Below are positions 55,551 through 63,196 of a DNA stretch of 64,000 bases, one piece after another (the first letter of the stretch is position 1; each line of letters begins with the position of its first letter). The stretch is from Candidatus Methanoliparum thermophilum. Its GTDB lineage: Archaea; Halobacteriota; Methanoliparia; Methanoliparales; Methanoliparaceae. The notes beneath the pieces were generated by a model, which was given only the letters and a program-made list of their open reading frames with translations, made no database searches and was not told where the DNA came from. The DNA lies in the NCBI GenBank assembly GCA_004212075.1, contig RXIF01000006.1, positions 124,001 through 188,000 on the forward strand, written 5' to 3'. A program made the translations under genes and the position numbers.

Positions 55551-55720
55551 TTTTATCTTTCCCTTTTTATTTTCTCGACGACCATATCACAGTTTAATAT
55601 CACAGTTTATCTTCTTTATTCTCTATCACTCTTTTTCTTTTAAATTTTATTTTATATAGTCTTTCTCTTCCCCTATAGGAAATTATTTTAAATGATATAT
55701 AAAAGTTTTGACGTTTCTTT

Positions 55721-56126
55721 GCTCTGTTGAATAATTCTGTTTAATCTATCTTCCTTTATTCAATTTGGATCAAAGTATTTGAGACCTTCACACCTGAAGA
55801 ATCCAACTATCACATCTGCCCTCTTTCATCGTACTCGAGCTATTTTTGTTTCTGAACATGTATAATCGGTTATCTTCATTTTCGGGCTGATTTTCTTTTC
55901 CTCTATCGGCTGAAGATCACATAGATGATCATTAAGTATGGTGGAGGAAACTCAAAGGGCCTTCCCTTCTTTTCTCTATTCATTACTTCCAGTTCTCTAT
56001 TCCAATAAAAAGTTTAGATCTAAGCTAAGTAAAATTCTCCTCTTCTTACTAACTTCTCGTTATACTCTTTCCAATCCCTGATCCTTTGAATTACAATGGA
56101 AGTTTTAATACTTATTCAACACAGCA
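55721..56126. mobile_element. MITE-like transposon derivative, copy A
   Basis: About 406 bp. The left end GCTCTGTTGAATAATTC and right end TTATTCAACACAGCA form terminal inverted repeats shared with copies at 59641-60120 and 62305-62781. Internal blocks shared by all three include the tract around AACTCAAAGGGCCTTCCC. No complete transposase frame survives in this copy. It interrupts the region between the RDD gene and a secreted-protein gene, and is part of a longer duplication with copy B (flanks match on both sides). Confidence 0.75.
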
Positions 56127-56161
56127 GAGTGGATAATATATTTATATTGGATGAGTTATAA

Positions 56162-56674
56162 TTGAGATGTACGAATAAAAAATTTGTATTGCTAATTATT
56201 GGCATTTTGGTTGTAGCAGGATCTTGCTATGCCTATTACAGTGCCTATTACAGGGGCGACTCCAAAAGTGAGGATCAAGTCATAAACTGGACTTCAAAAA
56301 GTGATGATCAACAATTTCTAGACTGGATGATAAGGACTGTAGAAAAATTGATGATAGACGGTGAATTTATATTAAGTGCGCTTAAGGAACATGATCTTGA
56401 TGGTATTGCGATGGCTGGTAAATGGCTGTATGATGATTGTGATAAGGCATTGAGCGAGATAGATCGCTATCATGTATCTCCAGCATTAGAGCCTTTAAAA
56501 AACGAATTTAAGTTATACTTACAAGACCTTAAGCAGGCCGGATATTACTATAACAGATCAGCAAGAAATATCAATCCCGATGATATAAAAAAGGGTAATA
56601 ATTATCTTGAATCTGCTTTGGGGCATTTTAAAAAAGTTAAGAGATATCTGGAAGAATATTACCAAACGAGATGA
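56162..56674 (+). CDS. secreted helical protein of unknown function
   Basis: 170 aa. Signal peptide or N-terminal anchor KKFVLLIIGILVVAGSCYAYYSA (about 5-27), then a Ser/Asp-rich linker and a four-helix-like mature domain (about 50-168). No family recognised. The N-terminal 25 codons and upstream promoter are duplicated at 60165. Compared with that copy, the original ATG has become ACG here, so initiation would have to use the TTG at 56162; an out-of-frame ATG (56166) ends after three codons. Expression is therefore doubtful. Confidence 0.55.
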   Translation: MRCTNKKFVLLIIGILVVAGSCYAYYSAYYRGDSKSEDQVINWTSKSDDQQFLDWMIRTVEKLMIDGEFILSALKEHDLDGIAMAGKWLYDDCDKALSEIDRYHVSPALEPLKNEFKLYLQDLKQAGYYYNRSARNINPDDIKKGNNYLESALGHFKKVKRYLEEYYQTR

Positions 56675-56690
56675 ATGCTCAAATGTATGG

Positions 56691-56865
56691 TTAACACCGA
56701 GAGATACCCCGGATGGTAGGAGAACAATGATGGATTACTACGAGAAGAGAGAGATTCTAAAGGAAGATATTGAGAGGCTATTGGATTATTATTACGAGAC
56801 GAGGAGGTGGAATGGAGAGGGGGATACCGAATGAGAAAAAATTGAGAGAACTTGGGCTAAAATGA
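56691..56865 (+). pseudogene. C-terminal remnant of an aldehyde:ferredoxin oxidoreductase
   Basis: In one frame the sequence reads ...DYYEKREILKEDIERLLDYYYETRRWNGEG, then after a one-base shift IPNEKKLRELGLK-stop. This matches the AOR family C-terminus (LDEYYELRGWDENGIPT..KL.ELGL). The tungstopterin domains are absent. It directly follows the secreted-protein gene. Confidence 0.7.
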
Positions 56866-56976
56866 ATGATCGATCTAATCCAAATCTTTTGGTGCGATTA
56901 GTGGCTCGGTGGGGTTCTCAGTAAATCTTCTATCTCCTTGTAAGGCACTGTTATTTTTATTGTTGTCTCATTAAAA

Positions 56977-58368
56977 TCAAAGGGGAGGCTTCCCCGGATT
57001 CATTATGGCATTTGGGTCGATCAATTCCTTTATCTTCCGCCACATCTCCCCATATCTCCCGAGCTTTGAGGTATCGACCACGGACGGAAATGGTCTAAAC
57101 CAGCCGTAGATTCCTATATCTACCAGAGATCTCTTTATCTCTTCATGAATTTCTCTGATCTCTTTAACCTGTTCTGTATCGCTCGCATCCCAGAATATAC
57201 AGGGATCGTTGTATGTGAGTTGCCCATGGAAAGGAGCCACGGGAACAGATTCGTAGTGAAACGCATCGAATCCATGCCTCTTGCTTATCTCACGTGTTAC
57301 CTCGTAATACCTTGTAACCGACTTCATCACACCGTAAAATGAGCAGCCATACATATTTCCTCCCTTCCATCCCTTAACGGAGGTTCTCTCCCATATCTGA
57401 TCCTTTATCATCGTATCCCTATCTAACATGGGCACCTCTGGGAGAAAGAACCCATTATATCTCTCCGTTATCTTCTCAACCGCTTCTTTATCCCTCTCCA
57501 CCTGTCCCCTATCCCCCTCCAAGTATAACCACATCATATAGATGTCTTCCTCCATAAAATCCGTGAGTATCTTCATTGCCGCACCGGTAAACATCATCGG
57601 CCAGCAGGAGGCAACAAGATTTCTCCTTGTCATCTCTATGGAGGGCTCGACCATCGATGCATAATCCGGATATAAGGCGATCAGAGGCTCGATAACTTCA
57701 GGCATCTCATAAAGTCTGATCACACCCTTTGTTACGACTCCTAATGTTCCTGGGTTCGCTTGGAAAAGCTTGCATAAGTCTGGTCCATTAACGATATTAC
57801 AGTATGGCAGAGATTGGTTGAAAGCCGCCGAGCCCGTTTGGAGGATCGCTCCATCTGGGAGTACGACCTCTATGTTGATCAGATGATCTATTCCATATCG
57901 AGTCGCAGTGCCATAGATACCTCTCAACATATAATTTGCCAAAACTGATGCCGTCGATGGTGCATACGGTGTTATGACCCTAAACCCTTTTTTTCTTGCC
58001 TCCTTGACCAACTGTCCAAAACTAACTCCCGGTTCGATGGTGGCAGTCATCATCTCCTCGTTTATCTCGAGGATACGATTCATCCGCCTCAAATCTAATA
58101 AAATGCCCCCTTTTGAGGCTATACAGAGACCTTTCCTATTGATCCCCGAGGCAAGCGGCACGACCGGAACCTTATGTCTATTTGCCAATTTTAGAATCTC
58201 TTGAACCTCCTCCCTCGTAGAAGGCATGACTACGATATCCGGCCGATGAGGGGGAACGAGCGCAAATTGATCATCCCGCTCAAACGGGATGAGATCGCCC
58301 ACGTCCGAAGAAACATTCTCTTCTCCGAGAATTTGCACCAATTCTCTCTCTATTTTTTTCGCCCTCAC
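56977..58368 (-). CDS. FAD-linked oxidase (GlcD/VAO-PCMH family)
   Basis: 463-aa flavoprotein dehydrogenase. The FAD-binding PCMH domain is in the N-terminal half (RPDIVVMPSTREEVQEILKLANRHKVPVVPLASG, ATIEPGVSFGQLVKEARKKG, NPGTLGVVTKGVIRL) and the C-terminal cap ends LIDPNAIMNPGKPPL. Its ATG overlaps the stop of the HdrD-like gene by 4 bp. Such pairs oxidise a hydroxy acid or other substrate and pass electrons to the Fe-S partner; lactate/glycolate are typical, but residues do not fix the substrate. Composition differs from the left part of the window. Confidence 0.88.
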   Translation of the reverse strand: MRAKKIERELVQILGEENVSSDVGDLIPFERDDQFALVPPHRPDIVVMPSTREEVQEILKLANRHKVPVVPLASGINRKGLCIASKGGILLDLRRMNRILEINEEMMTATIEPGVSFGQLVKEARKKGFRVITPYAPSTASVLANYMLRGIYGTATRYGIDHLINIEVVLPDGAILQTGSAAFNQSLPYCNIVNGPDLCKLFQANPGTLGVVTKGVIRLYEMPEVIEPLIALYPDYASMVEPSIEMTRRNLVASCWPMMFTGAAMKILTDFMEEDIYMMWLYLEGDRGQVERDKEAVEKITERYNGFFLPEVPMLDRDTMIKDQIWERTSVKGWKGGNMYGCSFYGVMKSVTRYYEVTREISKRHGFDAFHYESVPVAPFHGQLTYNDPCIFWDASDTEQVKEIREIHEEIKRSLVDIGIYGWFRPFPSVVDTSKLGRYGEMWRKIKELIDPNAIMNPGKPPL

Positions 58369-59600
58369 TTTAAAGCCTCCGAAAGGATTTCACTTAAATC
58401 ATAGACCTTGAAAGGCTTACCAGATTCCTCAACCGCATCCGTGAGATTTCGTACGCAGAACGGGCAGGAGGTAACTATCGTATCGACACCAACGCTCTCC
58501 GCCTCCTTTACCCTTTCACCGGCAGTCCATAGCGAGAAATCTGGAAATGCAGATTTAACTCCTCCACCTGACCCACAACACCATGCGTTCTCTCTGTTTC
58601 TTGGCATCTCGACGATATCCACCCCTATTTCTTCAAGAACCTTTCTCGGTTCTTCATATACAGGTTCTCCATATACCCCCATGTGCCTTCCGATGTGGCA
58701 CGGATCGTGATACGTTGCGGTCATATCGATCTTATCATCGAACTTCACCTTCCCTTCATCGATCAACGATGTGAAGAACTGAGAACTGTGAACGACATCG
58801 AATGCCAACCTTCTCAATCCCAATAGCTTCGGATAATCGCTTTTGAGCACGCGATAACATCCTGCGCAAGAAGTTATGACCGTCTTTGCACCCGTCTTCT
58901 TTATCGCCTCGACGTTGTGTCTTGCCGTCTCCTTTGCCTTCTCCCGCTGTCCTGTTCTCAACAATGGGGATCCACAGCACCATTCATCTTCTTCCAAGAC
59001 TCTAAACGGTATATCTGCCGCATCTAATGACCTAACGGTCGACTTAGCGATCTGTTGTTCTCTATAAGAGGAGGTGCATCCCGCAAAATAGACCACCCCT
59101 TCGTCTTTTGCCAGTCCCTCTTCCAACCACTCAAATCTCGCTTCGTGTGGCTCGTAATATGGATTGTGATTCTCTTCGATGCTCTTCGCAAATCCTATAT
59201 GCTTTGGTAGTGCGTGGCCCCGTTCCACCAAATTTTCTTTTAAATCCTCAAAAATTTCCGTGTGATTTGCCTTAAACCCGGTTAACTCCCGACATTGCTC
59301 GAAACAAGCCCCACATCCAGTACAACTGAATATTATTTGAGCTATACGTGGTGTAACATCATTTATTTCTCTCTCGACGAGCGCCCTGGCGATCTCCACC
59401 TTTCCCGCCGCCGAAAACGATTCAAATCCATAATAGGCGAAGGTTGGACAGATCGGCAACCACCTATCCAAGCTATGCCAGTCGGCCACGGTGCACAAGT
59501 GGCAGTGGAAACAATGATAAAACTCCCCCAAATAGTCGCTCAGCATCATCTCTCTCACCCTTTTTTTCTCGTCATTTTTCATGATTTTTACTTCCTTCAT
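58365..59600 (-). CDS. HdrD/GlpC-like Fe-S oxidoreductase with two CCG domains
   Basis: 411 aa. The N-terminal ferredoxin part has a modified first cluster (CFHCHLC...ICP, with about 14 residues inserted before the last Cys) and a second CTGCGACFEQC. Two complete CCG domains follow: YFAGC..WCCGSP..CAGC and HDPCH..WCCGSG..CPFC. Unlike the fusion at 47099-48499, both CCG sites look intact. It precedes the FAD oxidase in one operon and probably carries electrons from the flavin to a membrane carrier or thiol. A TATA-like TTTTATATATCC lies just upstream (about 59612-59623, minus strand). Confidence 0.88.
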   Translation of the reverse strand: MKEVKIMKNDEKKRVREMMLSDYLGEFYHCFHCHLCTVADWHSLDRWLPICPTFAYYGFESFSAAGKVEIARALVEREINDVTPRIAQIIFSCTGCGACFEQCRELTGFKANHTEIFEDLKENLVERGHALPKHIGFAKSIEENHNPYYEPHEARFEWLEEGLAKDEGVVYFAGCTSSYREQQIAKSTVRSLDAADIPFRVLEEDEWCCGSPLLRTGQREKAKETARHNVEAIKKTGAKTVITSCAGCYRVLKSDYPKLLGLRRLAFDVVHSSQFFTSLIDEGKVKFDDKIDMTATYHDPCHIGRHMGVYGEPVYEEPRKVLEEIGVDIVEMPRNRENAWCCGSGGGVKSAFPDFSLWTAGERVKEAESVGVDTIVTSCPFCVRNLTDAVEESGKPFKVYDLSEILSEALK

Positions 59601-59640
59601 ATGGATGAACTTGGATATATAAAAGTTTTGACGTTTCTTT

Positions 59641-60120
59641 GCTCTGTTGAATAATTCTGTTTAATCTATCTTCCTTTATTCGATTTGGATCAAAGTATTT
59701 GAGACCTTCACACCTGAAGAATCCAACTATCACATCTGCTCTCTTTCATCGTACTCGATAGTGGGATCTCTATTTTTGTTCCCCCTCTGATTGTTCCCCC
59801 TCTGAATATGTTTGTATAATCGGTTATCTTCACTTCTGGAACGAGCTGAGAAAGTTTTCTTAAAAATCCCTTATGGGTTGAAGATCACATGGATGATCAT
59901 TAAGAATTGTATGAACTGTAGAGGAAACTCAAAGGGCCTTCCCTTCTTTTCTCTATTCATTACTTCCAGTTCTCTATCCCAAGATCTTAAAAGTTTAGAT
60001 CTAAGTAAAATTCTCCCCTTCTTACTAATCGTTATACTCTTTCCAATCCCTGTCATACCTATATCTCATCCCTGATCCTTTGAACTACAATGGAATTTTT
60101 AATACTTATTCAACACAGCA
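59641..60120. mobile_element. MITE-like transposon derivative, copy B
   Basis: 480 bp with ends GCTCTGTTGAATAATTC and TTATTCAACACAGCA. On the minus strand a short frame (59871-60056) reads RSKLLRSWDRELEVMNREKKGRPFEFP, the N-terminal portion of an IS4/IS5-like DDE transposase. A 13-bp tandem duplication (GTTCCCCCTCTGA twice, near 59779-59805) is unique to this copy. Flanks on both sides match those of copy A. Confidence 0.78.
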
Positions 60121-60164
60121 GAGCGGATAATATATTTATATTGGATAAGTTATAATTAAAATAT

Positions 60165-60299
60165 ATGAATAAAAAATTTGTATTGCTAATTATTGGCATT
60201 TTGGTTGTAGCGATAGTCGGTGCGACCGGGAGTTATTTATTCAAAGAAACTACAAACGTAGCACAACCCAGTAGTGGGCTGGAGATAGAAAATTGGTGA
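60165..60299 (+). CDS. 44-residue secreted peptide, truncated duplicate of the 56162 protein
   Basis: ATG AAT AAA AAA start, hydrophobic signal KKFVLLIIGILVVAIVGATGSYLF and a short polar tail ending GLEIENW. The first 16 codons and about 40 bp of upstream promoter (GATAATATATTTATATTGGATAAG) match the 56162 locus. The mature domain is missing; the frame ends just as NifB-like sequence begins. A fragment from duplication or rearrangement, possibly still expressed. Confidence 0.5.
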   Translation: MNKKFVLLIIGILVVAIVGATGSYLFKETTNVAQPSSGLEIENW

Positions 60300-60592
60300 T
60301 GGAATATGATATGATCGTCAAGGTGAATACAGTATATATCCCCGGAATAAATGATGAACACATAATAGAGATCACTAAACGCATAAAAGAGCTCGGTATC
60401 TATATGCAGAATCTAATACCACTCATCCCGCAGTACAAATTTGAAGAAATAGAACCACCAACACCTGAAGATGTGGAGAAGAAGCAGGAGGAATTAGGGG
60501 AAGTTTTGAAGCAGATGACGCATTGCAGACGGTGTAGGGCAGATGCTATTGGAAGATTAGAGCATGATGTGCAGGATAAAATACAGTTATAG
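60300..60592 (+). pseudogene. NifB C-terminal fragment
   Basis: About 97 codons matching the second half of the NifB radical SAM domain: MIVKVNTVYIPGINDEHIIEITKRIKELGIY, NLIPLIPQYKFEEIEPPTPEDVE and TH..CRRCRADAIG are near-diagnostic for NifB. The N-terminal half with the SAM cluster cysteines is missing, so it cannot make FeMo-co precursor. It joins directly to the truncated secreted-peptide frame. Confidence 0.82.
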
Positions 60593-60739
60593 AGTATTGA
60601 GTTTACATTTGTAGCAAAGATTCTCCTAAAGCGCTTTTATTAATACAAATGTATAAATAAACTGCTAAAATATGCATTATTGGATAAAAAATTTTATATT
60701 TAAAAAGATTATTATAAAAAAAGAACTTAGGGGTTACAC

Positions 60740-62074
60740 GTGCTATCACCTACGATCTGGAACGTGATATGGGATTTTTTGATTCTGAGCATACTTTTGC
60801 TGACTGCATCAATAATTAGATCCCGCGTCCCTATTGTTCAGAGAACATTGATGCCAAACGCGCTCATCGCAGGCATGATCGGGCTCATATTCTCATGGCC
60901 AGGGATTATACATTTCAGCGCTTATCTGTCCGATTATGTCTTCCACCTTCTAAACATAACCTTCGCGTCAATAGCGCTCTTTTCGCCTCTGCCTTCAAAA
61001 GATGATCTCAAAGGAGGGGTGCTGAGCACGATGATCTATATGAATTTTATTTTAGGAATTCAGATTTTGGTCGGATCATTAGCCACGATTCTGTTCTTCA
61101 AACGATTGCATCCAACCTTCGGCATCCTGATGGGGATAGGATACGCGGCAGGTCCGGGTCAGGCGTACGCGATTGGAAGCTCTTTGGAGCAATATGGACT
61201 GACAAAGGGGGGAAATATAGGAATAATATTTGGAAGTATCGGCTTCTTATGGGCATACTTCGCCGGAATGGCTTTGATACACTGGGGAATACGGAAAAGG
61301 AAGGCTACTTTTATATCATCTTTAGATGGTGTTCCAGATGATGTATGGACCGGGATTCTTAAAAGAAAGGAGATAGCAGGATATAAAACCACTGCGGATG
61401 AAGCGATAGATTCTCTCGCGATCCAACTCTCCTTCATCGGATTAATATATCTGATCACGATCTTCCTGATCGGTAAGATCACAAGTCTATTTCCTTCTCT
61501 TGAAGTTCTCTGGGGTCTAACATTTGCTTTTACGGTCTTCATAGGAGCAATCGTCAGATATTTATTAGAAGGAGTAAAGATGATGAACATCGTCGATTCG
61601 GGTCTTCAAAGAAGAATCGCTGGAACGAGCACGGACTACCTCATAGTTGCGGCATTGTGCTCGATACAGTTGCCCGTTGTAAGAGCGTATATCACGCCGA
61701 TAATCATTATCGCATTGCTGGGCGGAATTGCAACGTTATTCTTCTCGATCTGGTTAGCACCAAGGATATGGGATCACACTTTCGAGAGGATGGTCATCTG
61801 TTTCGGGGTGCTCACGGGAACGATGTCCTCGGGCATAATGCTCGGAAGAATCGTAGATCCATTGCACAGGAGCAGAGCAGTCGTGGATTATGCTTGTGGA
61901 ATGATACCGGGTTTGTTATTCTTCTGGGTACCACTCTTTATAGTTGTTTATATGCTAATATTGAAAGAAAGCATTCTTATCTACTTGATCATCGTAGCTA
62001 TATTCACGTTTGCCTCGTTCTTAATGTGGAGGATCTTTGGGATATGGACAGGTAAAAATTGGAACGATTTATGA
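60740..62074 (+). CDS. GltS-like sodium/carboxylate (glutamate) symporter
   Basis: 444 aa, about 10-12 transmembrane helices, with the inverted-repeat layout of GltS. Residues 15-60 (IIRSRVPIVQRTLMPNALIAGMIGLIF), the re-entrant GIGYAAGPGQAYAIGSSLEQYGL (about 131-153) and the later GTMSSGIMLGRIVDP (about 356-370) are the conserved loops. GTG start 7 nt after AGGGGT. Substrate is probably an anionic amino acid or carboxylate; unproven. A shortened paralog lies at 25929-26543. Confidence 0.83.
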   Translation: MLSPTIWNVIWDFLILSILLLTASIIRSRVPIVQRTLMPNALIAGMIGLIFSWPGIIHFSAYLSDYVFHLLNITFASIALFSPLPSKDDLKGGVLSTMIYMNFILGIQILVGSLATILFFKRLHPTFGILMGIGYAAGPGQAYAIGSSLEQYGLTKGGNIGIIFGSIGFLWAYFAGMALIHWGIRKRKATFISSLDGVPDDVWTGILKRKEIAGYKTTADEAIDSLAIQLSFIGLIYLITIFLIGKITSLFPSLEVLWGLTFAFTVFIGAIVRYLLEGVKMMNIVDSGLQRRIAGTSTDYLIVAALCSIQLPVVRAYITPIIIIALLGGIATLFFSIWLAPRIWDHTFERMVICFGVLTGTMSSGIMLGRIVDPLHRSRAVVDYACGMIPGLLFFWVPLFIVVYMLILKESILIYLIIVAIFTFASFLMWRIFGIWTGKNWNDL

Positions 62075-62166
62075 TGATAAAACCAACAATAAAAAAGAAA
62101 AAATGAAGAGGATTACAAACACGGGGTCTATTTTATCCGTTAGTATTTATGTTTTAGTATTTACGT

Positions 62167-62180
62167 GCTCTGTTGAATAA
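62167..62180. repeat. solitary transposon end
   Basis: GCTCTGTTGAATAA, identical to the left terminal repeat of copies A and B, followed by unrelated sequence. Probably the remaining end of a deleted fourth copy, 125 bp from copy C. Confidence 0.45.
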
Positions 62181-62304
62181 ATCGTAACTTTTTCATACTG
62201 ACTAAATATATATTGAGAGTTTTGCAAAACCTCCTCAAATGACTATAAATATAAACACATAAGCAATAATTGTATGATCCCAAGATCGACCATCCGCATT
62301 ATAT

Positions 62305-62781
62305 TGCTGTGTTGAATAATTCTGTTTGTTAATCTATCTTCCTTTATTCAATTTGGATCAAAGTATTTGAGACCTTCACACCTGAAGAATCCAACGCAAT
62401 TATCACATCTTCATTGCTCTCTTTCATCGTACTCGATAGTGGGATCTCTATTTTTGTTTCTGAATATGTTTGTATAATCGGTTATCTTCACTTCTGGAAC
62501 GAGCTGAGAAAGTTTTCTTAAAAATCCCTTGTCGGTAGGGAAGTCTGAAGATCACATGGATGATCATTAAGTATGATGGAGGAAACTCAAAGGGCCTTCC
62601 CTTCTTTTCTCTATTCATTACTTCCAGTTCTCTATCCCAAGATCTTAAAAGTTTAGATCTAAGTAAAATTCTCCCCTTCTTACTAATCGTTATACTCTTT
62701 CCAATTCTCATCTTTATATCCCATCCCTGATCTCTTGAACTAGATCGCAATGGAAGTTTTTAATACTTATTCAACACAGCA
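62305..62781. mobile_element. MITE-like transposon derivative, copy C
   Basis: 477 bp with perfect 15-bp terminal inverted repeats TGCTGTGTTGAATAA / TTATTCAACACAGCA. It has the longest surviving transposase piece on the minus strand (62448-62750): ISKKGRILLRSKLLRSWDRELEVMNREKKGRPFEFP..., then LPYRQGIFKKTFSARS, an IS4/IS5-like N-terminus; the DDE domain is gone. A complete relative elsewhere would have to supply transposase. No clear target-site duplication seen. Confidence 0.8.
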
Positions 62782-63196
62782 GAATAATCTCTACGGTAAG
62801 CATTATACCGTAAAAGAGATGATCTTAAAAACACAGAAAAGCTTAAGAAGAGTCATGAATTGTAATAAGCATTGATCTCATTTATTATAGCTAAGCTTTT
62901 TTCGCTTTATCTTTGCTCTGCAAAGATCTACAGAACGCAGTAAGCAACAATCCTCAACGATAGAATAGATCAACAGATGCTCTTCTAGCCCCTTCCGTCC
63001 ATCAACGTTTCCTCATCGATCGGTTGTTTCTATTCCTACATTTTTCAACAGCTTTAGATATATATACTAGAGCTAAACCTTAACCCCAGACACAGGTTAA
63101 TGTGCAATAATTATTATTTAAACTCTGGAGATTTGTCGGCTAGGAAAAAAGGAATAGTAAATTATAAATAGGAAAAATGGCGCACAGGAAAACTAT
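62782..63196. other. intergenic region with small inverted repeats, no gene seen
   Basis: 415 bp. An imperfect hairpin, CTCTACGGTA...TACCGTAAAAGAG (about 62790-62820), lies beside the transposon end. The rest has no convincing frame. The right part provides the promoter of the DUF2330-like gene. Confidence 0.35.

Noticed and set aside
56607-56834. 75-codon frame as a real gene
   Set aside because: Its first third is out-of-frame sequence of the secreted protein and the rest is the frameshifted AOR remnant.
58271-58292. TCATCCCG...CGGGATGA palindrome in the FAD oxidase gene as another member of the paired-palindrome family
   Set aside because: It has a 6-nt loop, unrelated arms and no second hairpin, so the geometry does not match.
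62448-62750. 100-codon frame as a functional transposase
   Set aside because: Only the N-terminal part of a DDE transposase is present; no catalytic domain follows before the terminal repeat.
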